DNA of 64,000 bases, taken from contig NZ_FOAI01000001.1 of the NCBI RefSeq assembly GCF_900109705.1, positions 481,682 to 545,681 on the forward strand. The letters are read 5' to 3'. Position 1 is the first letter of the stretch; each line of letters opens with the position of its first letter. Source of the DNA: Roseivivax marinus (GTDB lineage Bacteria > Pseudomonadota > Alphaproteobacteria > Rhodobacterales > Rhodobacteraceae). Below, one piece after another: positions 10,681 through 19,818 of this stretch. Below the pieces are notes generated by a model. That model had not been told where the DNA came from. It did no database searches and worked only from the letters and a program-made list of their open reading frames with translations. Position numbers and translations under genes: made by a program.

Positions 10681-12105
10681 ATGAGCGACAGCACCGATCT
10701 TGGCACCATGACTGCGGCGGAGTTGTCGCGTCTCTTCCGGGCAAAGGAGGCATCCCCGCTGGAGGCGACGCGCGCGGCGCTCGACCGGATCGAGCGCTTC
10801 AACCCGGCGGTGAACGCCTACGTTCACGTCGACCGCGAGGGCGCCGAGAAGGCGGCCCGCGCTTCCGCGCAGCGCTGGGGCCGGGGCGAACCGCTGTCGC
10901 CGCTCGACGGTGTTCCGGTCTCGATGAAGGACCTGACCGAAGTCGCCGGGATGCCGGCACGTGACGGTTCGCTCCTGTCGTCGGACGAGCCCTGCGAGAC
11001 GGACGCTCCGCCCGCCGCGCGGATGCGCGAGGCCGGCGCGGTGATCCTCGGCAAGACCAACACGCCGGAGTTCGGCTGGAAGGGCGTGACCGACAACCGC
11101 GTGTTCGGGGCCACCCGGAACCCGTGGGACACGTCGCTGACACCGGGCGGGTCGTCGGGAGGGGCTGCTGCTGCCGCGGCGCTGAACATGGGCGCGCTGC
11201 ACCAGGGCGGCGATTCGGGTGGGTCGATCCGGATCCCGGCCGCATTCACCGGCACCTTCGGGTTCAAGCCGACCTTCGGCTGGACGCCGCAATGGCCCCC
11301 CGCCAAGGTTCCGACACTGTCGCATATCGGCCCGATCACCCGCACGGTCGAGGACGCGGTGCTAATGCTTAACCACATCGGCCGCTACGATCACCGCGAC
11401 CCGTACGCCGTGCGCGGTATGCCCGACGACTGGGGCGACGGCGTCATGGACGGCATCTCGGACCTGCGCATCGCGTTCTCGCCGACACTGGGCGGTGTCG
11501 AGGTGGACCCGCAGATCGCGCGCCGCGTGGCCGAGGCCGCCAAGGCGTTCGAGGACCTCGGTGCCGAGGTGGTCGAGGCGGAGCCGCCGGAGTTCGACTG
11601 CCCGATCGACACCTACAAGCGGATCTGGTGGACCGCCTCGCGCGATCTCTACCTTTCCCTGTCGGAAAGCGATCGCGAAAAGCTCGATCCGGGCCTCGTG
11701 GACAATGCCATCGCCGCCGAAAGCTGGACGGCCGTCGACCTCTTCCGGGCCGAGGCGCATCGCGCGGAACTGACCCAGAGGCTCGAGCGCTTCAATCAGG
11801 AATACCACCTGCTGCTGTGCCCGACTCTTCCGATCCAGCCGTTCCTCGCGGAGCACGACGTGCCGCCCGGCTCGGGGATGACAGACTGGACCGAGTGGTC
11901 GCCGTTTACTTACCCGTTCAATCTCAGCCAGCAGCCGGCCGCGTCGATCCCCTGCGGCTTCACCGCCGAAGGACTGCCGGTGGGCCTCCAGCTGGCGGGC
12001 GGCAAGTACGACGACCGGCGCGTGCTGCGCGCCGCGGCGGCATACCTGAACGCACATCCCGCACGTTTCCCGACGGTCCCGGATCCGGCCGAAACCGCGG
12101 TCTGA
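10681..12105 (+). CDS. Amidase signature family hydrolase, 474 aa
   Basis: This enzyme hydrolyses an amide using a Ser-cisSer-Lys triad. The Lys lies in PVSMKDLTEV (about residue 82), the Ser residues in the glycine-rich signature GGSSGGAAAAAAL (about residue 157) and QGGDSGGSIRIPA (about residue 177). Length is normal for the family (GatA-like, but without gatB/gatC nearby). The ATG at 10681 follows GAGGGAG. An EctC-like gene follows 51 bp later, so a joint role with a small amide such as an ectoine-type compound is possible but only inferred from position. Confidence 0.93.
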   Translation: MSDSTDLGTMTAAELSRLFRAKEASPLEATRAALDRIERFNPAVNAYVHVDREGAEKAARASAQRWGRGEPLSPLDGVPVSMKDLTEVAGMPARDGSLLSSDEPCETDAPPAARMREAGAVILGKTNTPEFGWKGVTDNRVFGATRNPWDTSLTPGGSSGGAAAAAALNMGALHQGGDSGGSIRIPAAFTGTFGFKPTFGWTPQWPPAKVPTLSHIGPITRTVEDAVLMLNHIGRYDHRDPYAVRGMPDDWGDGVMDGISDLRIAFSPTLGGVEVDPQIARRVAEAAKAFEDLGAEVVEAEPPEFDCPIDTYKRIWWTASRDLYLSLSESDREKLDPGLVDNAIAAESWTAVDLFRAEAHRAELTQRLERFNQEYHLLLCPTLPIQPFLAEHDVPPGSGMTDWTEWSPFTYPFNLSQQPAASIPCGFTAEGLPVGLQLAGGKYDDRRVLRAAAAYLNAHPARFPTVPDPAETAV

Positions 12106-12156
12106 CACCTCTTTCCAGTGGCCCCTCACTCAGCACCACCAATCAGGAGAGCCGCA

Positions 12157-12558
12157 ATGATCGTTCGCCAGAAGGCCGACGCCGAGAAAACCGCCGTGGA
12201 CGAGGACAAGTTCGTGTCCAAGCGCTACACGCTGCGCAAGGACGGCATGGGCCATTCCGTCCACGAAACATACATCAAGCCCGGCCAGTCGCTGCACATG
12301 TGGTACAAGAACCACAAGGAAACGGTGATCTGCACCGAGGGCCGCGGCAAGATCGAGGATCTGACCGAAGGCGGGTCGTGGGACCTCGAACCAGGCGTGC
12401 TCTACGCGCTCGACAAGCATCAGAAGCACATCCTGTCGAGCGAGGAGGGCATGACCGTGCTTTGCGTCTTCACGCCCTCGCTCGTCGGGCCGGAGGATCA
12501 TGACGAAGAGGGCAGCTATCCGCTCTACGAGGACGACGGGACCGTCGTGAAGCACTGA
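12157..12558 (+). CDS. EctC-like L-ectoine synthase (orphan)
   Basis: This 133-aa cupin resembles EctC, which cyclises N-gamma-acetyl-diaminobutyrate to ectoine. It begins MIVR like EctC and keeps KNHKETVIC, GVLYALDKHQKH and CVFTPSL in the right order. The residues corresponding to the EctC metal ligands are present: Glu55, Tyr83 and His91. The ATG at 12157 has CAGGAGA upstream. ectA, ectB and ectD are absent around it, so it is an orphan EctC. Such proteins can act on imported or alternative substrates, and function as a true ectoine synthase is not proven. Confidence 0.85.
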   Translation: MIVRQKADAEKTAVDEDKFVSKRYTLRKDGMGHSVHETYIKPGQSLHMWYKNHKETVICTEGRGKIEDLTEGGSWDLEPGVLYALDKHQKHILSSEEGMTVLCVFTPSLVGPEDHDEEGSYPLYEDDGTVVKH

Positions 12559-12676
12559 TCCTAGGCACGTGCGGTCTGTCTCTGAAGGCCAGCGCCGCCC
12601 TGTGCTTGCCCTTGGGGTAGCGTCGCGGCATGCCATGTCCGGGCCCGGGACGGGTGAGAGCAGAAGGAGGGACAGC

Positions 12677-12991
12677 ATGTGCAAGGCAGGTGGCGGAACG
12701 GCGACCGGAACGGTCCTGATCGAGAACGAGCGTGTCCGCGTGACCGAATGGCAGTTTGCGGCGCGCGGCGACAACACCGGCTGGCACCGGCACGACTGCG
12801 ATTACGTGGTCGTGCCGAAATTCGACGGCATCCTCGAAGTGGACTCGGGCGGCGATGCGCCGGTGCGGGTCGAGACGCGCGCCGACGCCCCCTATTTCCG
12901 CCAGCGTGGCGTGGAACACGACGTGATCAACGGCAACGACTTTCCCTGCGCCTTCGTCGAGATCGAGCTTCTGGAGAACGGGCGAGGCTGA
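12677..12991 (+). CDS. Small cupin-domain protein, 104 aa
   Basis: This single-domain cupin has NTGWHRHDCDYVVVP near residue 35, which supplies the two metal-binding His, and RGVEHDVINGND near residue 80, which supplies the third. The ATG at 12677 is directly preceded by a strong AAGGAGG site. The specific function is unknown. It lies downstream of the EctC-like gene on the same strand with a 118-bp gap. Confidence 0.82.
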   Translation: MCKAGGGTATGTVLIENERVRVTEWQFAARGDNTGWHRHDCDYVVVPKFDGILEVDSGGDAPVRVETRADAPYFRQRGVEHDVINGNDFPCAFVEIELLENGRG

Positions 12992-13007
12992 GGCGCGTCC
13001 CCGCAGC

Positions 13008-13034
13008 GAAAAGGGCGCGTCCCGCGACGCGCCC
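13008..13034 (-). terminator. Terminator of trxB
   Basis: A perfect 9-bp stem (gggcgcgtc 13013-13021 with gacgcgccc 13026-13034) is followed on the minus strand by TTTT (13009-13012). It lies 35 bp after the trxB stop and may also act on the convergent cupin transcript. Confidence 0.8.
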
Positions 13035-13068
13035 CTCTTGCTGATCTGGTCGTATGTGTCCGGCGCGG

Positions 13069-14076
13069 TTACTCCGCCGCCGGCTCCACCGGGGCGCCGT
13101 AGCCGAGCGGTTCGGTTTCGTCCTTGCCCTCGTCGAGGTCCTGTTCGGCCAGCCAACGCTCGGCCTCCAGCGCGGCCATGCAGCCCATGCCGGCCGAGGT
13201 CACCGCCTGGCGGTACTTGTGGTCGGTCAGATCGCCCGCGGCGAAGACGCCGGGGATCGACGTCTCGGTCGAGTCGGGCTTGGTCACCACGTAACCGCCC
13301 ATATGCGTCTCGAGCTTGTCCTTCACCAGCTCGTTCGCGGGCGCGTGGCCGATGGCGATGAAGACGCCCTTGGCGGGGATCTCGGTGACCTCGCCGGTCT
13401 TGACGTTCCTGACGCGCACACCCTCGACGCCGAGCGGGTTCTCGGTGCCGGTCACCTCTTCGAGGCCGTGGTCCCACAGCATCTCGATCTTGGGGTTCTT
13501 GAAGAGGCGATCCTGCAGGATTTTCTCGGCGCGCAGTTCGTCGCGGCGGTGGATCAGCGTGACCTTGGAGGCAAAGTTGGTCAGGAACAGCGCCTCTTCC
13601 ACGGCGGTGTTGCCGCCGCCGACCACGACGATCTCCTGGTTGCGGTAGAAGAAGCCGTCGCAGGTGGCGCAGGCCGAGACGCCGAAGCCCTTGAATTTCT
13701 CCTCGGACGGCAGGCCCAGCCACTTGGCGCGGGCACCGGTCGCGAGGATGATCGCGTCGGCCTCGTAGACCGTGCCGCTGTCGCCGTGCGCCTTGTAGGG
13801 CCGGGTGTCCAGATCGAGCGAGGTGATGATGTCGCCGATGATCTCGGTGCCCATCGCCTTGGCGTGGGCCTCCATGCGGACCATCAGGTCGGGACCTTGC
13901 ACCTCCGTGTCGCCGGGCCAGTTCTCGACCTCGGTGGTGGTGGTCAGCTGCCCGCCGGGCTCGATGCCCTGGACGAGGATGGGCTCGAGCATGGCGCGGC
14001 TGGCATAGACGCCCGCGGTGTAGCCCGCGGGCCCCGAGCCGATGATCAGAACCTTGGTGCGGCGCGTGTCGGACAT
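13069..14076 (-). CDS. trxB: Thioredoxin-disulfide reductase
   Basis: TrxB is an NADPH- and FAD-dependent cytosolic flavoenzyme that reduces thioredoxin. The 335-aa protein has the FAD motif [11 protein letters not shown] near residue 11, the redox-active ACATCDGFF near residue 135, the NADPH motif [12 protein letters not shown] near 155, and [15 protein letters not shown] near 280. The start MSDTRRTKV at 14076 gives the normal N-terminus; an upstream ATG at 14127 adds 17 atypical residues. It is divergent from an Lrp-type regulator. Confidence 0.96.
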   Translation of the reverse strand: MSDTRRTKVLIIGSGPAGYTAGVYASRAMLEPILVQGIEPGGQLTTTTEVENWPGDTEVQGPDLMVRMEAHAKAMGTEIIGDIITSLDLDTRPYKAHGDSGTVYEADAIILATGARAKWLGLPSEEKFKGFGVSACATCDGFFYRNQEIVVVGGGNTAVEEALFLTNFASKVTLIHRRDELRAEKILQDRLFKNPKIEMLWDHGLEEVTGTENPLGVEGVRVRNVKTGEVTEIPAKGVFIAIGHAPANELVKDKLETHMGGYVVTKPDSTETSIPGVFAAGDLTDHKYRQAVTSAGMGCMAALEAERWLAEQDLDEGKDETEPLGYGAPVEPAAE

Positions 14077-14351
14077 GAGGCCGGCCCCCTTCGTGACGTG
14101 TCTCTCGGTCTGGCGTGTCGTCGGCATATAGGCGAGGCGGCGCCGATGCGAAAGGCCCGTGCGCGGGGTGCAGGGCGGGCATCGCTCCGGTGCAGGGCGT
14201 CAGGTCTTGCATTGGCGCGCGGACCGTGCACAACGCGCTACAGCCCCGAAAAGCATCACCCAGACGCAACATTCTTGTGACAGATTGAAACTTTATTGCG
14301 TCGGGCGAGGCTAGGGGGTAAGTATCCGCTCAATTCCACAAGGAGACGACG

Positions 14352-14852
14352 ATGGCAGGCCACAGGCTCGATGCGATCGACCGCAAGATCCTCGCCGAGC
14401 TTCAGCAGGACGGGCGCATGACCAATGTCGAGCTGGCCAAGCGCGTGGGCATTTCCGCTCCGCCGTGCCTGCGGCGGGTGCGCGCCCTCGAGGAGCAGGG
14501 CTTCATCCGCGGCTACCATGCCGAGGTCGACCCGCGCGAGCTGGGCTTCGAGGTGCAAGTCTTCGCGATGGTCGGACTTCAGAGCCAGGCCGAGGCCGAC
14601 CTGTCGGCGTTCGAGGCGCGCTGCCGGGAATGGCCCCTCGTGCGCGAATGCCACATGCTGAACGGCGAGGTCGACTTCATCCTGAAATGCGTCTCGCCGG
14701 ACCTGTCGACCTTCCAGTCCTTCCTGACCTCGCAATTGCTGACCGCGCCCAACGTCGGCAGCGTGAAGACCTCGCTGGTGATCCGTGGTGCCAAGGACGA
14801 TCCCGGCGTGCCGTTCGAGATCCTGGAAGAGCGTCTGTCGCGGTCGGCCTGA
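14352..14852 (+). CDS. Lrp/AsnC family transcriptional regulator, 166 aa
   Basis: This is a DNA-binding regulator with an N-terminal winged HTH (LDAIDRKILAELQQDGRMTN, then VELAKRVGISAPPCLRRVRALEEQG) and a C-terminal RAM/AsnC ligand domain (about residues 70-155, including VRECHMLNGEVDFILKC). It is transcribed away from trxB across a 275-bp gap, but members of this family often control distant amino-acid genes, so the target cannot be named. A good AAGGAGA site precedes the ATG. Confidence 0.95.
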   Translation: MAGHRLDAIDRKILAELQQDGRMTNVELAKRVGISAPPCLRRVRALEEQGFIRGYHAEVDPRELGFEVQVFAMVGLQSQAEADLSAFEARCREWPLVRECHMLNGEVDFILKCVSPDLSTFQSFLTSQLLTAPNVGSVKTSLVIRGAKDDPGVPFEILEERLSRSA

Positions 14853-14900
14853 CGGCCGCCGCACAATCCGCGCGCGTCGGGCGGTCCGCGGGACGCGCGG

Positions 14901-15692
14901 TCAGCGCGACCCGAGGCTGTCGAGCACTTCCCGCGTCGTGCGCGGCAGGTTGAGCTCGCCGAACCCGTCGAACCCTTCGAGATGCGGGAAAAGCTTGCGG
15001 AAGAGCGGCATGGTCTCTTCGTCCAGGCGGCGCTTGATCGTGGTGCCGGGATGATAGCTTTCGAGCTCGAGCCCGCCGACGCGGATGGTGCCGTGGTGGC
15101 GCAGCGCGAGGTGATAGAGGTCAACGGACCCCGCCGGACGGATCTCGAGGATGCGGTCGCCGTCGCGTTGATCGGTCACCGGAACCAGCACGCGCGACTG
15201 TCCGATCAGCGTCTTGAGGCGGGCGCAGTCTTCGACCATCCGCGCGCCGGGTCCGAGAACGAGGTCGTTGCCGGGCTTGGCCGGTCCCATCGCCTCCGCC
15301 ACAATCCGCGTCAGAGCGAGCAGACCGCTGTCCGTGCTCTGGACGTTCGGGATGAAGCTGGTGGAGCCGATCCAGACCACCGGCTCCGGGCCGCGCGTGG
15401 TTTCGAGGTAGTCGCCGGGCAACAGGTCCTCGACCGCGACCGGACCACCGACCGTCTGCACCAGCGTGCCGCGTGCGAAGGCGGCGGTCGCCTCCTCGAA
15501 CACCGGCAGGGCCGGGGCGGTGACGCTGGTGTGGCGGATGGTGAGGTCGGGAAGGAGCGCGGCGGCCTCGTATCGGCGCATGAGAGAGGGTGCGCGACGA
15601 GGCCGCCCGTCCGAACGAGCAAACCGGTCCCGGGGGACCGTCAGAGAGAGGGCGTCGCGATAGTCCGTTTGGTACGGCGCGGGGCGAGTCAT
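14901..15692 (-). CDS. Hint-domain protein, 263 aa
   Basis: The central part resembles the Hint (hedgehog/intein) domain family common in Rhodobacteraceae: FARGTLVQTVGGPVAVEDLL near residue 75, followed by LPGDYLETTRGPEPVVWIGS. The usual start of such domains is C-F-x-x-G-T; here the position before the FARGT-like segment is Ala, so the nucleophilic Cys for self-splicing seems absent. The start MTRPAPYQTD at 15692 is preferred over an upstream ATG. Cell role unknown; related proteins are often extracellular or repeat-linked. Confidence 0.75.
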   Translation of the reverse strand: MTRPAPYQTDYRDALSLTVPRDRFARSDGRPRRAPSLMRRYEAAALLPDLTIRHTSVTAPALPVFEEATAAFARGTLVQTVGGPVAVEDLLPGDYLETTRGPEPVVWIGSTSFIPNVQSTDSGLLALTRIVAEAMGPAKPGNDLVLGPGARMVEDCARLKTLIGQSRVLVPVTDQRDGDRILEIRPAGSVDLYHLALRHHGTIRVGGLELESYHPGTTIKRRLDEETMPLFRKLFPHLEGFDGFGELNLPRTTREVLDSLGSR

Positions 15693-15803
15693 GTGATGAG
15701 TCCCAATTGCTTGGGTCGCATCCGTGTTGGCCCCCACCAACAACGACAGACGGACGATTGCGGCTCTGTATGATGACAAAAGGCCGTAATCTGTCCCGAG
15801 TGT

Positions 15804-15850
15804 CAAAAAAAGCCCCGAATTGACGGCGCGAAGCCGACCAATTCGGGGCT
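15804..15850 (-). terminator. Terminator downstream of the 47-aa protein / pgeF side
   Basis: A perfect 12-bp stem (agccccgaattg 15811-15822 with caattcggggct 15839-15850) and an inner CGGC/GCCG pairing are followed on the minus strand by seven T residues (15804-15810). It lies 80 bp after the small gene at 15930-16073. Confidence 0.9.
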
Positions 15851-15929
15851 ATCTGTCGGGATTGTCGCCCCGAAGGCGCCGGTGGCGCCACATTTTCGAA
15901 AACGACGTCGATTCGACGCCGCCGATCGT

Positions 15930-16073
15930 TCAGGCCGTGCGGCGGATGACTGCCGCGGGCACTTCGACACGCCGTTCCGACAGCGGCTTGCGATGGCCGC
16001 GTGCGAAGGGCAGAGCCGGGGTTTCGGTGGTACCGGCTGTCCGGATCACGGACTGGATGAATCGGGACTTCAT
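15930..16073 (-). CDS. Small basic protein, 47 aa
   Basis: The gene has a clear ribosome site (AGGAGAG, 8 bases before the ATG at 16073) and ends just before a strong terminator. The product begins MKSRFIQSVIRTAG and continues with ALPFARGHRKPLSERR, then VPAAVIRR. It is strongly basic with no transmembrane segment. I do not know a named family, but the MKSRFIQSVI... LPFARG layout looks like a conserved short protein rather than chance. Function unknown. Confidence 0.6.
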   Translation of the reverse strand: MKSRFIQSVIRTAGTTETPALPFARGHRKPLSERRVEVPAAVIRRTA

Positions 16074-16204
16074 GGCGGCTCTCCTACTCGACGGGTCCTT
16101 GTTTGGTTAACGGTGCCGCGCCATTGCGGCGCGGGCGTGACCAATCCGGGGAAGCTGAAGGGAATGTCGATGGCGGCGCAACGACACGTCGCCGCGATCT
16201 GCGC

Positions 16205-16960
16205 TCAGAGCCGGATCGCCGAGATCAGTCGACCGTAATCCGCCTCGCGGGCATGCGTCGCGCGGCGGTAGGAGAAGAACCGCCCGGCGTCGTGGTAGGT
16301 GCAATGGCGCGTCCACTCGGCCTCGATCCCGGCCTCGCGCAACCGGTGAACGCCAAAGCCCGGCAGGTCGAAGTGCAGCCGGTCGCCATCGCCGCCGGCG
16401 AAGAAGCGGGCATTGGCCGGATCCTCGTCCATGAAGGATTCGAAGAAGTCCGGGCCGACCTCGTACGCGCGCTGACTGATCGAGGGGCCGACCACGGCAC
16501 GGATGCCCTCGCGGCTGGCGCCGAGCCGGATCATCGCATCCACCGTGGCTTCGAGCACGCCATCGAGCGCGCCGCGCCAGCCGGCATGTGCGGCGCCGAT
16601 CACGCCGGCCTCGGCGTCGGCGAACAGGACCGGCTGGCAATCCGCCGTCAGCACCGCGATCGCCAGTCCCGGCGTCGCCGTCACCAGCGCGTCGGCGCGC
16701 GGGCGGCTGCCGTTGAGCGGCGTCGTGACGTGCACGACCTCGGCAGAATGGACCTGATGCACGGTCACGAGATTGTCGGGTTCGACCCCCATGGCGTCGG
16801 CCGCGCGGGTCCGGTTGATCTGCACCATTTCGCGCTGGTCGGTCGATCCGGTGCCGCAGTTCAAGCCCGCGAACACTCCGGAGGACGCGCCGCCGCGGCG
16901 GGTGAAGAACCCGTGCCGCACGGGGGCGAGGGTCTTGGCGGTAATCAGTTCCAGCGTCAT
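16205..16960 (-). CDS. pgeF: Laccase-domain (YfiH/PgeF-type) protein, 251 aa
   Basis: This is a member of the multicopper-polyphenol-oxidase-like family (YfiH), some of which hydrolyse mis-incorporated peptidoglycan muropeptides or act as purine nucleosidases. Family marks are HGFFTRRGGASSGVF near residue 15, TVHQVHSAEVVHV near residue 71, VLTADCQPVLF near 111, and GAAHAGWRGAL near 130, which supply the zinc-binding His/Cys residues. The start ATG at 16960 overlaps the methyltransferase stop as ATGA, so lgt, the methyltransferase and this gene form one operon. Confidence 0.93.
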   Translation of the reverse strand: MTLELITAKTLAPVRHGFFTRRGGASSGVFAGLNCGTGSTDQREMVQINRTRAADAMGVEPDNLVTVHQVHSAEVVHVTTPLNGSRPRADALVTATPGLAIAVLTADCQPVLFADAEAGVIGAAHAGWRGALDGVLEATVDAMIRLGASREGIRAVVGPSISQRAYEVGPDFFESFMDEDPANARFFAGGDGDRLHFDLPGFGVHRLREAGIEAEWTRHCTYHDAGRFFSYRRATHAREADYGRLISAIRL

Positions 16961-18027
16961 TCGCTCAGCCCGGGAATTGCGGCGGCGCCCTCGGGCCGCA
17001 GGCCGAGGACCTTGAACACCGTTCCCATTTCGTCGGGGTGGGTCAACCGGCGATGGGCGGCGACGTGCTGGCGGAGCGCCTCGCCGCTCAGTCCGCGCGC
17101 AAGCGCCTGCGCGCGGGCGGTGATGCCCAGACGTTCTAGGAACACGCCCTGTGTCGTCAAACGGCTCGGCACGGCGGGACGGGCGGCCTCGGCCAGCGCC
17201 TCGAAGTCCACGTGGGCGGTAAGGTCGGCCTCGCCCGGCGCCGCGAAGGGGTTCACGGTCTCGTGTCCCGCGACCGCCTGGAACGTGTCGCCGAGACTGC
17301 GCCAGTCGCCGTAATCGATCAGCAGTGCCGCGCCGCCCTGGGCCGCGATGCGGTCGCCGAGGACGGACACCGCCGCCGTCGCCGGCGCGCAGGTTTCGAC
17401 CACGTCGCCTTCGGCGGTATCTGACAGCCGGTGCGCCAGTTCGTCCCGCGGCGCGGCGGCGCCGAGGCCGAGCGTCAGCCCGCCCTCGGGATCCGGACCG
17501 ACCATGCGCTCGGCCCAGGCGTCGCCGACGCGCTGGAACTGGCGGATGGGCAGGGCATCGAAGAACTCGTTCGCCACGACGAACAGCGGTACGTCCCCGG
17601 GCAGGGTGTGCACGTCGTGATGCCAGGCGGGCGCATGGGCCGAGAGTGTGTCGGCCTGTCGCGCCCGCAGGGGCCGCGATGCCTCGACGAGGTGCACCGA
17701 CGCGGCCGCGTGGAAGCCCGGCACCCGTGCGGTGGCGCGCAGGATGTCGGCCATGAGCGTCCCGCGGCCGGGGCCGAGCTCCGCCAGCGCGATCCGTGCC
17801 GGTGCGCCCTGGTCGGCCCAGGCCTGCGCCAGCGCAAGGCCCAACAGCTCTCCGAACATCTGGCTGACCTCGGGGGCGGTGACAAAGTCGCCGGTCGTGC
17901 CGAGCGGGTCGCGGGTGGCGTAATAGCCGTGCTCTGTATGGAGCAGGCACGCCGCCATGTAATCGGCGAGCGTCATGGGCCCCTCGACGGCCACGCGCTC
18001 GGTCAGGACGCGGGCGAGGGGGGTCAT
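16957..18027 (-). CDS. SAM-dependent methyltransferase, NDUFAF7/MidA family
   Basis: This 356-aa protein belongs to the DUF185 (MidA/NDUFAF7) group of arginine methyltransferases; the mitochondrial member methylates a complex I subunit during assembly. Motifs include [19 protein letters not shown] near residue 31, the SAM loop [13 protein letters not shown] near 87, and [15 protein letters not shown] near 150. Start and stop overlap lgt and pgeF by ATGA. A role in complex I assembly in this bacterium is inference from the family. Confidence 0.93.
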   Translation of the reverse strand: MTPLARVLTERVAVEGPMTLADYMAACLLHTEHGYYATRDPLGTTGDFVTAPEVSQMFGELLGLALAQAWADQGAPARIALAELGPGRGTLMADILRATARVPGFHAAASVHLVEASRPLRARQADTLSAHAPAWHHDVHTLPGDVPLFVVANEFFDALPIRQFQRVGDAWAERMVGPDPEGGLTLGLGAAAPRDELAHRLSDTAEGDVVETCAPATAAVSVLGDRIAAQGGAALLIDYGDWRSLGDTFQAVAGHETVNPFAAPGEADLTAHVDFEALAEAARPAVPSRLTTQGVFLERLGITARAQALARGLSGEALRQHVAAHRRLTHPDEMGTVFKVLGLRPEGAAAIPGLSE

Positions 18028-18935
18028 GCTGGACGGGCGTCCGGCGACGGGTCGTGGCGCCGTGCGCGCAGGATCAACACTGCGCCCAGCACGATCAGCG
18101 GCAGCGACAAGAGCTGCCCCATGGTCAGGCCCCAGCCGCCCACGTGCAACGCAAGGCCCAGCGGGTTGCCCGGCGACTGGAACTGCGCGTCGGGCTGGCG
18201 GACGAACTCGACGAGGAACCGGCTGACGCCGTAGCCCGCGGCGAACACGCCGGTGACAAGGCCCGGCCGCTTGAGCGCACGGGTGAAGAAGGCCAGCGCG
18301 ATCAGCACGAGCCCGAGGATCAGCCCCTCGAGCGCGGCCTCGTAGAGCTGCGACGGGTGCCGGGCGCACAGCTCGCCCGCCGGCTGGCCGCAGTCCTGCG
18401 CCCGCGAGCCGGGGAAGATCACGCCCCACGGCACGTCGGTCGGACGCCCCCAGAGCTCGGCGTTCACGAAATTCGCGATGCGGCCGAGCATGAGGCCCGG
18501 GGGTGTCGCCAGCGCCATCATGTCGGCGGTCTGGAGCATTGGGGCGCCGGTGGCGCGGCACCACAGCAGGAACGCAGTCGTCACCCCGATCAGCCCGCCG
18601 TGGAAGGCCATGCCACCCTGCCAGATCATCGGGATTTCCCACGGATTGGCGAGGTAATGGCCCGGTTGGTAGAACAGCACGAAGCCCAGCCGCCCGCCGA
18701 TGATGACGCCAAGCACGACCCAGGTCATCAGGTCCTCGACCCGGCCCGGGGCCATCGGCGCGACGTTGCCCGGCCAGAGCCGGTCGCGCTTGACCGCCTG
18801 CACCGCGAGGAACCATCCGATCAGGATGCCCGCTATGTAGGCCAGCGCGTACCAGCGCAGGGCCAGTTCAAACCCGCCGATGGTGATCGAGACGAGTTCC
18901 GGAGAGATCGGCGGGAAGGGGATCGCGGCATACAT
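18024..18935 (-). CDS. lgt: Prolipoprotein diacylglyceryl transferase
   Basis: Lgt attaches diacylglycerol from phosphatidylglycerol to the lipobox Cys of prolipoproteins at the inner membrane. The 303-aa polytopic protein has [15 protein letters not shown] near residue 30, [12 protein letters not shown] near 95, [10 protein letters not shown] near 119, the catalytic [17 protein letters not shown] near residue 154, and HPSQLYEA near 195. The start [10 protein letters not shown] at 18935 is typical. The upstream in-frame ATG at 19010 adds a non-family extension. Confidence 0.96.
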   Translation of the reverse strand: MYAAIPFPPISPELVSITIGGFELALRWYALAYIAGILIGWFLAVQAVKRDRLWPGNVAPMAPGRVEDLMTWVVLGVIIGGRLGFVLFYQPGHYLANPWEIPMIWQGGMAFHGGLIGVTTAFLLWCRATGAPMLQTADMMALATPPGLMLGRIANFVNAELWGRPTDVPWGVIFPGSRAQDCGQPAGELCARHPSQLYEAALEGLILGLVLIALAFFTRALKRPGLVTGVFAAGYGVSRFLVEFVRQPDAQFQSPGNPLGLALHVGGWGLTMGQLLSLPLIVLGAVLILRARRHDPSPDARPA

Positions 18936-19047
18936 CACGGCGCATTCCTTTGCCGAGGGCGCGGGGGGTGTCAACCTTGAGACGGCGGCCGTCCGGGGCC
19001 ATATAGGCACCAGAGATCACGATGCAGCGACACAGCGGAGACAGCCG

Positions 19048-19293
19048 ATGCAGACCCGGAACAAGGTGTTCGACGACCTGAGCCAGCTCATGACCAACGC
19101 GATGGGCGTGGCGCAAGGCGCGCGCTCCGAGGCAGAGACCGCGATGAAGGGCATGATCGACCGCTGGCTGGCCGACCGCGACTTCGTCACCCGCGAGGAA
19201 TTCGACGCGGTACGAGCGATGGCCCAGAAGGCCCGCGAGGAGAACGAGGCCCTGAAGGCGCGGATCGACGCGATGGAGAAGGGCGGCGCCTGA
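19048..19293 (+). CDS. ubiK: UbiK-family accessory factor (BMFP), 81 aa
   Basis: This small protein is predicted to form a coiled coil and, by family, to assist ubiquinone biosynthesis under aerobic conditions. The layout is standard: an N-terminal amphipathic helix with FDDLSQLMTNAMGVAQGA, the conserved VTREEFDAVRAMAQKARE and a C-terminal coiled coil (ENEALKARIDAME). It is divergent from lgt. Confidence 0.87.
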   Translation: MQTRNKVFDDLSQLMTNAMGVAQGARSEAETAMKGMIDRWLADRDFVTREEFDAVRAMAQKAREENEALKARIDAMEKGGA

Positions 19294-19818
19294 TCGACGC
19301 GCCTCGCCGGTAGAGGGTGTCGCAAAAGGTGCGCCTGTCGCCAGCTTGCTTCCCCGCACGCTATGAACAGAAGGGCCGGGCCGGGCGCGACCCGGCCCTT
19401 CGTCCGTCCGGCGGAGGTGGCGCTCCCGGCCGCGCCCACGTCCTGCGCGAGGCTGACCCGATGCTCGGCGCGGCATTGTTTTCATGTCGCTTCGGACGGG
19501 CCCCGAGGACAAAGCGTCTGCGATTTGCCCCGTATCCGAAGGTGTCGGCGCCTTCTTCGTCCGGCTGACTGGCGGCGGGGACGGGTACAGTGCTGTGCTC
19601 GGGCTGCCGCTCGGCGCACTGGTAGGCGGGGCTATTGGTGGATGCCTGCGCGCGTCGATGCTCTGGCCCTTCCCGCGGCGCTTGCCGGACGCCCATCGCT
19701 CGGCTCGTGGCTCGGTCCGCAAGAGGCGCCTCATCGTCGTAGCCGTGGCTCGCATAGGCTGCCATTATCGGCCCCGGGGCGCGATCCGACGCCCGATCCG
19801 GCCAAAGGCGCCTCCGAC
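19294..19818. other. 525-bp gap without a convincing gene
   Basis: Open frames here are short, have Arg/Pro-rich products and lack good ribosome sites. A GC dyad (aagggccggg near 19371 with cccggccctt near 19395-19404) sits after ubiK but has no T-run, so it is at best a weak terminator. One frame around 19580-19660 encodes a Gly/Ala/Leu hydrophobic stretch, which I regard as chance. Confidence 0.45.
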
